From Pseudothermotoga hypogea DSM 11164 = NBRC 106472 (lineage in GTDB: Bacteria; Thermotogota; Thermotogae; Thermotogales; DSM-5069): 64,000 nucleotides of DNA. Below, piece after piece: positions 26,697 through 36,256 of the stretch. The notes under the pieces were generated by a model that was not told where the DNA came from, made no database searches, and saw only the letters and a list, made by a program, of their open reading frames with translations. The stretch covers positions 1,550,001-1,614,000 of the forward strand of contig NZ_CP007141.1 in the NCBI RefSeq assembly GCF_000816145.1, given 5' to 3'. The first letter of the stretch is position 1; each line of letters begins with the position of its first letter. The position numbers were made by a program, and so were the translations under genes.

Positions 26697-29285
26697 ATGG
26701 CCAATTTGAGCCTCTTTGGAAGTTTGAACACCGCACTGCTTGGTGTTTACACGCACAAGCTGGCCATGAACGTTGTGGGACACAACATAGCGAATGCGAA
26801 CACCGATGGCTATTCGCGTCAACGTCCAGTGATCGAGCCGACGCCCCCTATACCCCTCACGACGTTGACGCAACCGTCCATACCCCTGATGCTTGGAACC
26901 GGTTCGCAAGTGAGGGACATACAGCGTGTGAGGGACATGTTTTTAGATATCCAGTTTCGTCAGGTCTCGAACAGGTACAACTATTGGAACAGCATCTTTT
27001 CGAACCTTCACTTTTTCGAACAACTCTTGGCAGAACCTGGGCAGAACGGTATAAGAAACTTGTACGACGCGTTCTCGCTCTCCTTCGAAGAGGTGATGAG
27101 TGATCCTGCAAGCGTTGCCGCAAAGAGACAGATCGTGTCCCGTGCCCAAGAGCTCGTCGATGGAATCAAAGACCTCTACTCGAGACTCGAACAGCTCCGT
27201 GAGGACATAAACAAAGAGATCTCACTGTTGGCAGACAAAATAAACCAGCTCGTTGCAAGGCTCAGACAGATCAACGAACAGGTACGTATCGCGATCGCGC
27301 TCAAGACAACGCCGAACGATATGTTAGACGAGAGGGACAGAATCTTGGACGAGCTTGCCAACTACGGGAACATAAACTACAGAGAAACGGAAGATGGCCA
27401 AGTGATGCTCATGTTCGGTGATCAAGTCGTGCTCTCAGGCTCGGTCCAAAACCCCGTGAGGGCCCTGGAAAGGCCTTACGGTAAGGGCTTCTACGAACTG
27501 TTCGTGGGTCAGACGAAGCTTAATCTCTCTGATGGCAAGCTAAAGGCGCTCATCGATTTGAGAGATTCAATCATAGTCAAGTACATGCTCTATCTGGACG
27601 AGTTTGCGTTGAACTTGACCGATAAGCTGAACCTCATCCACCGTTCGGGATTCGATGCCTCCGGAAAAACGACGAACTTGAACTTCTTCGTTCTCAATCC
27701 GGCGTTGGAAACAACAGATCCTGCCATCTTCAGGATCGCTGGAAACAGGAGGATGCTGTCTGGACCTATTCTTTTTGTCACTGGCATGAACAACCGTACA
27801 GAAGATGAGATAAGAAACACGGTGCTCACACAGGATGGCAAGTTGGTGTTCTTCGATAACAACGATGCAGAAGAGCTCGAAATCAACGCGGGAGATAAAG
27901 TGGATGATCTGCTCTTGAAGAGTTGGCCGAGTTGGTTGAGTTTGAACGTAGGCCAACATCAACCAACGTCTTCTTCCAACGCGTACAGGTTGTACTTCGA
28001 AGGTACAAAGAACCTGAACGATGTTTTGATCATAGACACCAAATCTAACGTTCTGAAGAATCTCGGTTTCGAAACCCAACAGAAAACCTTCGTGACCTTC
28101 GACGATCTTTCGAACTTGGCTCAAGGCACATACACGTTGACCTTCGAAGAAACGCTCCCAGACGGCACGAAGCAGAGCGAGAGTTTGACGTTGACGATCG
28201 ATTCCGCCACGACACTCGTATCGATCAGAGATGAGATCAACACGCAACTGAGCAACATTAGAGCCTTCATCGTTGACGGTGCTCTCGTACTGACTGTCAC
28301 CAGCCAGCTGGAATTCGACTGGAGCAGGGTGCAGATCAAAGACGAGATGGGCTTTCTGACTCAGGTCAGAGCGCAGAACAAGATTTTCGAAGTGCTAAAG
28401 CCATTGCCAACGTTAGAAAACGTCTTCCACGGTTCGACGAACTTCGATCCTTCGCAAGGCTATCAGCTGTTCATCAACAACACACAGATACACATCGATC
28501 CAGCCGTGGACACGCTACAAAGCTTAGTGAAGAAGATCAACGAACTCAGTACTGGATTGATCGCAGACCTCACACCACACAACGCCTTCGTTCTTCGAGC
28601 TGGAAGGAGCTTCGAGTTCGACTTGAGAAGTTTCAACATAACTGGTCCAAAAGGTTTGTTCGAAGCTTTGGGTTTGATAGACACAGATGGCGATCCAGCG
28701 AGTTTCGACGCTGACTGGAACGAGGAATACAGTCTCATCTCTAAGAGCGACGATATCAGCAGTTTGCGCTCGAAACTCAGCGTGAGTGAACTGTTCACAA
28801 TAAACAGAAGAGAGAGAACTGAACCGTTCTATTTCGTTCCCAGCTGGGACGTATCGAGTGTTTTGAAAGCGAACGCCGAAGCACTCGCGGTTGACCTTGG
28901 TAAGGCGCTGTCCAACGACGTTTGGAACGCACTGTCGATACTTCCGATCGGATCGAGCAACGTTGACGCAGTCAGGTACATTCGCGATGCGAAGTACGAG
29001 AAGCTGCTCGCAGACGGCAAGGAGAGTTTCTTCGAATACTTCGGTGGCGTGATCGCCGAGCTGGGAGTCGAGTCGGAAACGGCACAGAAGATGAGGGACA
29101 ACAGTGAAGCTCTGAAGTTGGAGATAGATCAAGAAAGAGAGAGAGTCAAGGGTGTTTCGCTGGACGAAGAGATGGCTAACATGATCAAATACCAACACGC
29201 GTTCGCTGCGGCGGCGCGTGTGATCACGGCCGTCGACGAGATGATCGGCAGAGTGATCGACAAACTCGGTGTGGTGGGAAGGTGA
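26697..29285 (+). CDS. flgK: Flagellar hook-associated protein 1 FlgK
   Basis: FlgK forms the first junction ring between hook and filament. 862 aa, larger than the roughly 550 aa of enteric FlgK. N-terminal rod/hook motif MANLSLFGSLNTALLGVYTHKLAMNVVGHNIANANTDGYSRQ (in part) with the NIANANTDGYSRQ signature at about residues 30-42, a coiled-coil segment (LEQLREDINKEISLLADKIN), a large central insert with Ser/Thr-rich beta domains, and the C-terminal helix SLDEEMANMIKYQHAFAAAARVITAVDEM typical of FlgK. Ribosome site AGGTGATGCG precedes the ATG. Confidence 0.95.
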   Translation: MANLSLFGSLNTALLGVYTHKLAMNVVGHNIANANTDGYSRQRPVIEPTPPIPLTTLTQPSIPLMLGTGSQVRDIQRVRDMFLDIQFRQVSNRYNYWNSIFSNLHFFEQLLAEPGQNGIRNLYDAFSLSFEEVMSDPASVAAKRQIVSRAQELVDGIKDLYSRLEQLREDINKEISLLADKINQLVARLRQINEQVRIAIALKTTPNDMLDERDRILDELANYGNINYRETEDGQVMLMFGDQVVLSGSVQNPVRALERPYGKGFYELFVGQTKLNLSDGKLKALIDLRDSIIVKYMLYLDEFALNLTDKLNLIHRSGFDASGKTTNLNFFVLNPALETTDPAIFRIAGNRRMLSGPILFVTGMNNRTEDEIRNTVLTQDGKLVFFDNNDAEELEINAGDKVDDLLLKSWPSWLSLNVGQHQPTSSSNAYRLYFEGTKNLNDVLIIDTKSNVLKNLGFETQQKTFVTFDDLSNLAQGTYTLTFEETLPDGTKQSESLTLTIDSATTLVSIRDEINTQLSNIRAFIVDGALVLTVTSQLEFDWSRVQIKDEMGFLTQVRAQNKIFEVLKPLPTLENVFHGSTNFDPSQGYQLFINNTQIHIDPAVDTLQSLVKKINELSTGLIADLTPHNAFVLRAGRSFEFDLRSFNITGPKGLFEALGLIDTDGDPASFDADWNEEYSLISKSDDISSLRSKLSVSELFTINRRERTEPFYFVPSWDVSSVLKANAEALAVDLGKALSNDVWNALSILPIGSSNVDAVRYIRDAKYEKLLADGKESFFEYFGGVIAELGVESETAQKMRDNSEALKLEIDQERERVKGVSLDEEMANMIKYQHAFAAAARVITAVDEMIGRVIDKLGVVGR

Positions 29286-29289
29286 TCGT

Positions 29290-30180
29290 ATGAGGATTAC
29301 AGACAGGATGACGAGTGACAGGGTTCTGTACAACATTCAAAAGACCATTACACAGATCGCGAAGTTACACGATGAGATCTCTTCTGGTTCCAAGGTGAGA
29401 TATCCCAGTGACGATGCGGTTCTGGCGACAAGATCGTCAAACCTCGACAGCAGATTGCGCGAACTGCAGCAGTACGAGCGCAACGTGAACTACGTACAGA
29501 ACTTGGTCAAAGGGTACGATACATCAATTCAGCAAGTGAGTGAGCTTTATCAGAGGATCAGAGAGTTGCTCGTCCAAGCGTCAAACGGAACGCTCACCGC
29601 AGATCAGAGAAACGCCATTTCTGAGGAGATCAAGCGTATCAAGCAGCAGCTGATTCAGATCGCGAACACGCAGGTCGGCTCAGACTACATCTTTGCAGGG
29701 CTGGATGGCAGTAAACCTCCGGTGAGCGAAGATGGAGAGATTATGGTGAAGCCAGAGGCGCTGAGGAGCAGAACGACGATGGTGCTGGGTTATCCTTTAG
29801 AGTTCGGAATCAACGTCAAGGATATCTTCGTGACCGACGGGAATCAGAGCGTGTTCAGCTTGATAGACATGACTTTGAAGGCTTTGGAGAGGAACGATCC
29901 AAAATTTCTGAGCGACGTGGCCCTTGCGGGGGTGAACTATCTGGAAAAGTCTGTGTCGGAGAACCTTGCGAAGGTCGGAGCAACACAGAGGATGGTTGAA
30001 GCTGCGGCGAACAGGATCGTTGATCTGAACAACTTCATGACCGAACATTTGTCCAAAGAACGCGATGTGGACATCACCGAAGCGGTCACGGAGCTTTCGA
30101 TGAAACAAGCCGTGCTCAACGCGGCACTCAAATCGGCGGCAAACCTCCTGAGGAGCACGTTGGTCGATTACATCTCTTAG
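29290..30180 (+). CDS. flgL: Flagellar hook-associated protein 3 FlgL
   Basis: FlgL is the second hook-filament junction protein. 296 aa from ATG 29290, behind AAGGTGATCG. Flagellin-like N-terminus (MRITDRMTSDRVLYNIQKT, SSGSKVRYPSDDAV), long helix with NVNYVQNLVKGYDTSIQQVSE, IANTQVGSDYIFAG which is the FlgL signature, and a flagellin-like C-terminal helix ending LLRSTLVDYIS. An upstream in-frame GTG inside flgK is rejected. Four bases after flgK. Confidence 0.95.
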   Translation: MRITDRMTSDRVLYNIQKTITQIAKLHDEISSGSKVRYPSDDAVLATRSSNLDSRLRELQQYERNVNYVQNLVKGYDTSIQQVSELYQRIRELLVQASNGTLTADQRNAISEEIKRIKQQLIQIANTQVGSDYIFAGLDGSKPPVSEDGEIMVKPEALRSRTTMVLGYPLEFGINVKDIFVTDGNQSVFSLIDMTLKALERNDPKFLSDVALAGVNYLEKSVSENLAKVGATQRMVEAAANRIVDLNNFMTEHLSKERDVDITEAVTELSMKQAVLNAALKSAANLLRSTLVDYIS

Positions 30181-30190
30181 GGGTGAGACG

Positions 30191-30658
30191 ATGCTCTGTG
30201 AAACGAAGGTTGGAGAGGTGGAAGTCAGCGAATCGAAGATATTGGTTTTCGAAAGAGGTATCCCGGGTTTTGAACATCTTCGCAAATTCACCATCGTAGA
30301 GTTGGAACAAACCAAACCTTTCCGCTGGCTTGTTTCGCTCGAAGATGCGAACGTGGCCTTGCCCATCGTTAATCCCTGGCTCGTGAGGGTGGACTACTCT
30401 TTCGATTTGAGCGAGGCGGACAGGGAAGAACTCAAGCTCGAAAGTTCCGATGAAATAGAGGTCTGGGTGGTGGTCACGATACCTGCCGGTGTGCCGAGCG
30501 AAGCGAGTGTAAACCTCTTTGCCCCCATTGTGATCAACAAGAGCAGGAATCTGGCAAAACAGGTTCTTCTCGAGGGAAGCGAGTACAAACTCAGGCATAG
30601 AATCAGCGAGGAACTCGAAAGGAGCAATGAGATTCTCAAAAGGATGCAGAAGGAGTGA
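30191..30658 (+). CDS. fliW: Flagellar assembly factor FliW
   Basis: FliW binds flagellin and CsrA, releasing CsrA from its mRNA targets when flagellin is exported. 155 aa. Typical pieces: FERGIPGFEHLRKFTIVE (in part), WLVSLEDANVALPIVNPW, and NLFAPIVINKSRNLAKQVLLEGSEY near the C-terminus. Ribosome site GGGGTGAGACG before ATG 30191. Directly followed by csrA, as in Bacillus and Thermotoga-type genomes. Confidence 0.96.
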   Translation: MLCETKVGEVEVSESKILVFERGIPGFEHLRKFTIVELEQTKPFRWLVSLEDANVALPIVNPWLVRVDYSFDLSEADREELKLESSDEIEVWVVVTIPAGVPSEASVNLFAPIVINKSRNLAKQVLLEGSEYKLRHRISEELERSNEILKRMQKE

Positions 30659-30664
30659 GCTTGC

Positions 30665-30916
30665 ATGCTCGTATTCTCGAGAAAGGTGGGGGAAAGCTTC
30701 ATCATCGGTGACGAGATCGAGGTGGTGGTGCTCAAGATAGAAGGTTCAGAGGTGAAGATAGGTATCTCCGCTCCCAAACATGTTAAAATATACAGGACGG
30801 AGATATACAAAAAGATTGTCGAGGAAAACCTGAGAGCGTCGAGCGTGAGTGTCGATTCGCTGAAGGGGGTCAAAGTGATTGATCAGAATAGACGAGGGAT
30901 TGATCAGACACCTTGA
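30665..30916 (+). CDS. csrA: Carbon storage regulator CsrA
   Basis: CsrA is an RNA-binding dimer that represses translation at GGA motifs. 83 aa: [20 protein letters not shown] with the RNA-binding first strand, [18 protein letters not shown], and a C-terminal helix. The C-terminus extends to [13 protein letters not shown], about ten residues past the usual end, overlapping gatC by 38 bp. Genetic coupling to fliW indicates control of flagellin or hook-protein translation. Confidence 0.96.
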   Translation: MLVFSRKVGESFIIGDEIEVVVLKIEGSEVKIGISAPKHVKIYRTEIYKKIVEENLRASSVSVDSLKGVKVIDQNRRGIDQTP

Positions 30917-31169
30917 AAGCCTTGCAAGATTGCAGTTGAGCGACGAGCAGCGCAGATCGATCGAGAAGGACATGCGTGAGATACTCTCCTACATGGAATT
31001 GCTGAACGAGGTGGACGTGAATGGTGTCGAGCCCATGTACACACCCATTGAGTCGAACAGTGATCTCAGACCCGATGAAGTCAGACCCTTCGAAGATGTG
31101 GAAGCCATAAAGATGAACTTCCCGAAGCGAAGAGACGGGCACATCGTTGTGCCGGGAATACATGCTTGA
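30879..31169 (+). CDS. gatC: Aspartyl/glutamyl-tRNA(Asn/Gln) amidotransferase subunit C
   Basis: GatC stabilises the GatAB amidotransferase that makes Gln-tRNA(Gln) or Asn-tRNA(Asn). 96 aa; the family pattern [36 protein letters not shown] (quoted in part: [11 protein letters not shown]) and the C-terminal [15 protein letters not shown] are clear. TTG 30879 lies inside the csrA 3' end, behind GGGGGTCAAAG. gatA and gatB are not in this window. Confidence 0.93.
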   Translation: MIRIDEGLIRHLESLARLQLSDEQRRSIEKDMREILSYMELLNEVDVNGVEPMYTPIESNSDLRPDEVRPFEDVEAIKMNFPKRRDGHIVVPGIHA

Positions 31170-31489
31170 ACTGGAAGGAAGCCGAAGAGGCCGCTGCTAA
31201 GTTCCTCAAGAGGAAGGGTTACAGAATAATCGAGCGTAACTACAGAACACGTTTCGGCGAGATAGACATAGTGGCGAGGTACGGTGGGTACCTCGTTTTT
31301 GTTGAAGTTAAGAGTGGAAAGAGCGAGTACTTTCCGCGAACACGCGTGGACCTTTCTAAAGTCAAAAGAATAGAACTTGCTGTCAACGAATACTTGCTCA
31401 AGCACAAAATCAAATACGAAGCTCTGCGCATCGATGTCGTAGAAGTCAGCGAGAAAGGTATCGAGCACTTCGAAGGCGTCCAGTTTTGA
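31166..31489 (+). CDS. UPF0102 / YraN family nuclease-like protein
   Basis: 107 aa member of the YraN family (restriction-endonuclease-like fold, physiological role unsettled). The core motif is visible: [34 protein letters not shown], with the E-I-D and E-V-K acidic/lysine residues of the nuclease-type site (in part: FGEIDIVA and VFVEVKSG). TTG 31166 overlaps the gatC stop; the stop overlaps the region just before smpB. Confidence 0.9.
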   Translation: MNWKEAEEAAAKFLKRKGYRIIERNYRTRFGEIDIVARYGGYLVFVEVKSGKSEYFPRTRVDLSKVKRIELAVNEYLLKHKIKYEALRIDVVEVSEKGIEHFEGVQF

Positions 31490-31503
31490 GGAGGTTCTTC
31501 ACC

Positions 31504-31953
31504 ATGGAAATCATCGCGGTGAACAAAAAGGCGAGAGATTACCACATAATAGAGACCTACGAGGCGGGCATAGAGCTCAAGGGTACAGAGGTGAAGTCTC
31601 TAAGGGAGAAGAACGTTTCTTTTAAAGATTCTTTTTGCCGCATCAAGGATGGCGAGGTGTATCTGTTGAACCTGCACATCAGCCCTTACAAACACGCGAG
31701 CCATTTCAACCACGATCCGGAAAGACCAAGAAGGTTGTTGCTGCACAAGCGTGAGATAAAGCGATTGGCCGGTAGACTCAGCGCCGGCGGTTTCACCCTC
31801 ATACCAACAAAACTTTACTTCAACGACAAGGGCATCGCTAAGGTCGAGATAGCACTCGCAAAGGGTAAGAGGAAGTACGATAAGCGTGAGGAGATAAGAG
31901 AGAGGGAACTTGAAAGAAAATTGAGAGAATACGTGAAGTACAGGGGAAGATAA
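31504..31953 (+). CDS. smpB: SsrA-binding protein SmpB
   Basis: SmpB brings tmRNA to stalled ribosomes. 149 aa from ATG 31504, preceded by GAGGAGG; the in-frame TTG at 31486 is part of that ribosome site region and is rejected. Motifs: [26 protein letters not shown] (in part), [40 protein letters not shown], and the basic C-terminal tail [16 protein letters not shown]. No ssrA gene is recognised in the window. Confidence 0.97.
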   Translation: MEIIAVNKKARDYHIIETYEAGIELKGTEVKSLREKNVSFKDSFCRIKDGEVYLLNLHISPYKHASHFNHDPERPRRLLLHKREIKRLAGRLSAGGFTLIPTKLYFNDKGIAKVEIALAKGKRKYDKREEIRERELERKLREYVKYRGR

Positions 31954-31956
31954 AGG

Positions 31957-32829
31957 TTGGAACTTTCAGTCGACAGGGACAACGCGTACGGAAGGCTGGA
32001 CAAGTTCCTGAGAAAGCAACTCAAAAGCGTGCCTCTTTCGGAGATATACAAGCTGTTGCGAACCGGAAAGATCGTCGTGAACGGAAAGATCATCAGAGAT
32101 CCCGCTTACGAACTCGAGCCGGGTGATAGTGTACGCATCGACGATGATCTGTCGAGGTATTCGCGACAAACCGTCTCGGTGAGGCCCGTTCCACTGAAAC
32201 TCGACATCATCTACGAAGACGAAGACATGCTTGCGCTCAACAAGAAAGCCGGTATCGCACTGCACCCCGGGGACAAGACCAGAGGCACCACACTCATACA
32301 CGGTCTCATGTTCTACGGCAGGCAGAAGGGCTTCACACCGCATCTGGTGCACAGGCTCGATAGAGACACGTCCGGGGTCCTCTTAGTCGCGAAGAACAAC
32401 AGAAGTGCGAGGATTCTCAGTCACATGTTCAGAGAACGATTGCTCGACAAAGAATACATCGCACTCGTCGCAGGAAGACTGCATGGACACGGAAGGATAG
32501 AACTTCCAATAGATGGACAGGAAGCCGTCAGTGAATACGAAGTTCTGGAGAAGTTCGAACAGGCCACCTTGGTCCGCGTGATTCTACACACGGGAAGGAC
32601 TCATCAGATCAGGAGGCACTTCGCCGCGCTGGGAAATCCCGTCGTTGGAGACACGATCTACGGTAACAGGAACGTGAACCACCAATTTCGTGAGGCTTAC
32701 GGGCTCAGAAGGCAGTTCTTGCACTGTATAAGGATCAGTTTCATGCACCCAAGCAAACCTGAGAGGATCACACTGAAGGCACCACTGCCGAAAGATCTTG
32801 AAGAAGTGCTCGAGAGGTTGAGAACATGA
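31957..32829 (+). CDS. RluA-family RNA pseudouridine synthase (S4 domain)
   Basis: 290 aa, most like RluD/RluC-type enzymes that modify 23S rRNA. An N-terminal S4 domain (RLDKFLRKQLKSVPLSEIYKLLRTGKIVVNGK in part) is followed by the catalytic core with HRLDRDTSGVLLVAKN; the catalytic Asp is residue 135. Then PIDGQEAVSEYEVLE and HTGRTHQIRRHFAALGNPVVGD. TTG 31957 is the only reasonable start, three bases after the smpB stop. Exact rRNA target is not assigned. Confidence 0.93.
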   Translation: MELSVDRDNAYGRLDKFLRKQLKSVPLSEIYKLLRTGKIVVNGKIIRDPAYELEPGDSVRIDDDLSRYSRQTVSVRPVPLKLDIIYEDEDMLALNKKAGIALHPGDKTRGTTLIHGLMFYGRQKGFTPHLVHRLDRDTSGVLLVAKNNRSARILSHMFRERLLDKEYIALVAGRLHGHGRIELPIDGQEAVSEYEVLEKFEQATLVRVILHTGRTHQIRRHFAALGNPVVGDTIYGNRNVNHQFREAYGLRRQFLHCIRISFMHPSKPERITLKAPLPKDLEEVLERLRT

Positions 32830-34067
32830 AATGGTCAGTGGTTTTCTTGATCCTCTCGTGTCAATGTTTGGCCGCACAGTTGCTCATCAACACCTTTGAT
32901 ATGAGCGCGTATCTGTTCATGGACGGTGAGCGATTGCAATTCAAAGCCCAGTGTCCTGAGGATATGAAGTTGACCGACGAGATCGTGGACCTCTACGAAC
33001 CGATCAATCTGACTGTGAATTACATTCCCATGCCCGATGTGCCGTTGTTGATAAGTCAGCAGGGCTTCACCGTTGGCACAAAGATGGCGGACATCGTGGT
33101 ACCCGAAGAGATGTTCATAAAGCTCTCTCACATGGTGGAATCCGGTAAGAAAGTGGAGCTTCTGGTGGACAGATACCCTATAGAGATCTATCCAGACAGG
33201 ATAAAGGTAGTCGAGCCCGTCAGTAAAGAAAAGATCGAGTTCTTCTTGAGCCACTTCTTCGAAAAAGTTCCGAGAGTGCCAGGAATCGGAGAACACAGCT
33301 TGCACTGGACGAGCAATTATCAACTTGTTGTTTCGTATTTTCCCGGGCTCGGCGGCGTCGTGATGGCGATCTTCGAAGACGGACCTTTCGAGCTCACGTT
33401 TGCCGAGAACGATAATCAGACGAAGGGACTCTGCATAGCTTTAGCACCAGGGCAGCACACCCTTGAGATCGTCTCTCTCAACGACGCGACCCGCTTGACA
33501 CTGAATTTCCCAGAATGGGAGATCCGGTTCGAAAGCGATGAGATTGAACTCGGAACAGTCTGTGAAGACAGTTTCCTCTTTCCTTCAGGCTTGCAACCTG
33601 GTGAACGCTTCCTGTACCCGGGAAGGTACGTCGCTCTGCACTTTTCTGACGAACAGCTCGTTGTCCGTGACTTCCGTGTGAAGGACACGATGCCACCGAA
33701 ACTGACGATGAACGTCAGATGGCTGGACTCGATGTGCCAGATTCAGATGGACGTGGAAGATTTTTCAGTCTTCGAGAACTTTCTCTACGTGGACGGAGAG
33801 AAGATCGACATGCAGAGAGGTGTTCTGACACTTTCTTCTGGAAAGCACACCTTGATCGGAGTGGCTGCGGATGTGTTTGGAAACGTTGCCTATGCCGTCA
33901 GAATCCTGGAGAGACTGACAGAGATGGCTGTGTTTTCACAAGAGAAAGTTGTAAACATCGGAGGTTTCAGATTTTTCTCGCCGTATTTGAGATGGCAACT
34001 TTTCGAAGCTCCATCCTTCGAGGTGAAAGTGAATGAAAGAACCCTCCAGATTGAAAAAAGTCGCTGA
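32826..34067 (+). CDS. Secreted protein of unknown function
   Basis: 413 aa, not recognised. MKWSVVFLILSCQCLAAQ is a Sec signal peptide, possibly lipoprotein-like because of Cys residues at 12 and 14, but the lipobox is poor. The mature part is predicted to be mainly beta strands with repeats of short hairpins, and the C-terminus contains an Ig-like pattern (KLTMNVRWLDSMCQIQMDVEDFS, then LSSGKHTLIGVAADVFGNVAYAVR, quoted in pieces). ATG overlaps the upstream stop, and its 3' end overlaps the next gene by 35 bp. Confidence 0.75.
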   Translation: MKWSVVFLILSCQCLAAQLLINTFDMSAYLFMDGERLQFKAQCPEDMKLTDEIVDLYEPINLTVNYIPMPDVPLLISQQGFTVGTKMADIVVPEEMFIKLSHMVESGKKVELLVDRYPIEIYPDRIKVVEPVSKEKIEFFLSHFFEKVPRVPGIGEHSLHWTSNYQLVVSYFPGLGGVVMAIFEDGPFELTFAENDNQTKGLCIALAPGQHTLEIVSLNDATRLTLNFPEWEIRFESDEIELGTVCEDSFLFPSGLQPGERFLYPGRYVALHFSDEQLVVRDFRVKDTMPPKLTMNVRWLDSMCQIQMDVEDFSVFENFLYVDGEKIDMQRGVLTLSSGKHTLIGVAADVFGNVAYAVRILERLTEMAVFSQEKVVNIGGFRFFSPYLRWQLFEAPSFEVKVNERTLQIEKSR

Positions 34068-35337
34068 AATTGCCTTCTTTGTTTCGGCACTGGTGTGCTT
34101 GGTGATCTTCGTACCAAGCAGGTTCGTGGCTGACAAGAGAGATCTTGCCTACACATTGGGAATCTCGATCGACGATGATAGGATCATGCTACCTTCTGGA
34201 AAGATCGTTTACGTCATAGATCCAGCAGAACGGATCGAGCCGTACATGGAGTACGTGACGTTCCGGGGCGACTTCAGCGGTTACGAGGCAAAAACCTACG
34301 CGGATCAGGCGGACCTTTATGGTGTTTGGATCGGTATGCTCGAGTTCAACGACAGTGCCAGCTTTGTGAAGAAGATCCAGTTACTCCGAAAACAACCTGA
34401 AAGGTTCTTCAGAATACACACCGTCCGACAGGAAGAAGTCGAGAAGATGAGACTCACCGAGTCAATGATTTATTACAGGTTCAGGAGGGCGATACTGGAA
34501 CGCAGTATCGACATGATCTGGATCCAGTCACTCGAAAACGTGAACGTGGAACGAATACTCGAAAGGATAGAGCGCCAGTTTGGAAAACCCAAAGCGGTTC
34601 CTTCACCAAACATTGGTTCGTTCAAACTTCAGTGGCTCGCTTTTTTGTCTATGGTTCTGCTTTTATTCTCACAAAAGCCCCTGCTCGGGATCTTCACCGC
34701 ACCATTCTGGTTTTGGAACCAATCCATCGCCGTCTCAGTAGTTTCCATAATCGCGACCGTTCTTCTATACTCCTACAGGGAAAAACATCTCTTGCCCGTA
34801 CTGTATCTGATCCTCGGTCTGCTTACCAACGCTGCACTCTGGGATTTTTGGCATGTGAACGATCTTGACGTGTACAGGGGCGTGAAGCTTTCTCTTTCAC
34901 TTCTTCCATTCTTCGTCCTCGTGAAGAGCGTGCTGAGAGAATGGAAGTGGTTGAAAAAATACTGGTTAGCAGGCGTCACGGTGGTGGCAGTCGCAGGTTT
35001 CTACTATCTGTCACGGTCCGGGAACACGGCCTTCGTTGCTTACTTCGAAAGGCAGTTCCGTGACATACTCGAAGGATTGCTTTGGGTGAGACCGAGGTTC
35101 AAAGAGATTGTGGGCTATCCTGCGTTCGCTTTGTGGTTGAGCTTTCCAAACTTCAAATGGTCCTTCGTTCTTGAACTGCTCGCGAGTGTTGCGCTGGTTT
35201 CCACCTTCAACACTTTCTGTCACATAAAGACCCCATTGATGGTTTCTCTCTACAGATCCATCTTCTCCATTGCGGTAGGATACGCGACACTTTTCGTGAT
35301 TCGAAAGGTGAAACAACGTGCAGCTCAACGTTTATGA
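34033..35337 (+). CDS. Polytopic membrane protein, DUF5693-like
   Basis: 434 aa. One N-terminal helix (IAFFVSALVCLVIFVP) is followed by an extracytoplasmic domain of about 170 residues and then a C-terminal block of about nine membrane helices. The block contains FYYLSRSGN, then LEGLLWVRPRFKEIVGYPAFAL, a pattern I associate with DUF5693 proteins of Firmicutes and Thermotogae. Function unknown; in other genomes such genes lie near cell-envelope genes. The start is ATG 34033 inside the upstream gene and the stop overlaps the next start. Confidence 0.78.
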   Translation: MKEPSRLKKVAEIAFFVSALVCLVIFVPSRFVADKRDLAYTLGISIDDDRIMLPSGKIVYVIDPAERIEPYMEYVTFRGDFSGYEAKTYADQADLYGVWIGMLEFNDSASFVKKIQLLRKQPERFFRIHTVRQEEVEKMRLTESMIYYRFRRAILERSIDMIWIQSLENVNVERILERIERQFGKPKAVPSPNIGSFKLQWLAFLSMVLLLFSQKPLLGIFTAPFWFWNQSIAVSVVSIIATVLLYSYREKHLLPVLYLILGLLTNAALWDFWHVNDLDVYRGVKLSLSLLPFFVLVKSVLREWKWLKKYWLAGVTVVAVAGFYYLSRSGNTAFVAYFERQFRDILEGLLWVRPRFKEIVGYPAFALWLSFPNFKWSFVLELLASVALVSTFNTFCHIKTPLMVSLYRSIFSIAVGYATLFVIRKVKQRAAQRL

Positions 35338-36256
35338 TCCAAGCTTTCTCACAAGGCTCAGAATATTGCAAATCAAAAGAAAAAACCAGCTGGAATACCT
35401 GCGCCGGCTCCGCGACGAAGATGGGGCAGCAATATTGTTCTTACAGAATTCACTGGGACCAATCAAATCTGCACAGGCCTCCGAGAAACTTTTAAAATCC
35501 CTGCGTTCGCTCGTGTACGGTCCCGGAACGATGATCGACAAACTGAGAAACTTCGCGAAGATCAACGACTCGATTGAAATCGCTGGACTGGAACCCTTCT
35601 TCTGGCTGAGACCAAGACGGTTTCCTCCCCCGTCGTACGAGCTGATGGAGCTGATAAACGACAGAGACATTCTGAACTTCGTGAAGCGTGCCAGACAATT
35701 GCTCTCAGAGTCGAAATTGGAAGATTTTCTCGAACTTCAGGCTGCCCTCATGAGGGGTGGAAACGAAGGTTTGGACTGGCTCGTCGAGCAGATCAATTCT
35801 GTTCGAATCACACACATGAGTGAACTGGAAACACTCGTCGAGCTCTTCAGAGAACTTGACGAGTTTTCCAAAGCGGATGTCTTGTCCAGGTTGAAGTGTC
35901 ATGTTTACGTCAAGACGGCGCTTTTGAAAAGACCTGTGCGAGCTGTGGTCCTGGACGGAAGCAACATTGCAAGGTTGAGAGGTAAGCTCTCGGACATAGA
36001 TTTTGTTCTGGAAAGGCTTGCAAACTTTGAAGAGTTTTATTATCCTTATTATCTGGTGTTCGACAGGAATATCAAATACATCTTCACCGAAGAGAATGAA
36101 TGGTTCTACGCGGAAAGAACGTACTTTCACTCTCCTGCGGACGAACTCATCATATCCATTGCGCTTGAAAAGAACGCCGTGGTCGTGAGCAACGACAAAT
36201 TCGAGGAGTGGAACTGCAAGATAGAGCGACTGGATCTCAGGAGGCTGTTCGAATGA
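35318..36256 (+). CDS. NYN/PIN-like ribonuclease-domain protein
   Basis: 312 aa. The N-terminal two-thirds is helical and unrecognised (LTRLRILQIKRKNQLEYLRRLR). The last third matches a Zc3h12a-like NYN (PIN-fold) RNase domain: AVVLDGSNIARLRG with Asp213 and Asn216, YLVFDRNIKYIF, SPADELIISIAL with an acidic residue, and VVSNDKFEEWN with a second Asp. This is the expected set of acidic metal ligands, so it may be an active RNase. Start GTG 35318 overlaps the membrane protein; stop overlaps queA (ATGA). Confidence 0.78.
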   Translation: MQLNVYDPSFLTRLRILQIKRKNQLEYLRRLRDEDGAAILFLQNSLGPIKSAQASEKLLKSLRSLVYGPGTMIDKLRNFAKINDSIEIAGLEPFFWLRPRRFPPPSYELMELINDRDILNFVKRARQLLSESKLEDFLELQAALMRGGNEGLDWLVEQINSVRITHMSELETLVELFRELDEFSKADVLSRLKCHVYVKTALLKRPVRAVVLDGSNIARLRGKLSDIDFVLERLANFEEFYYPYYLVFDRNIKYIFTEENEWFYAERTYFHSPADELIISIALEKNAVVVSNDKFEEWNCKIERLDLRRLFE

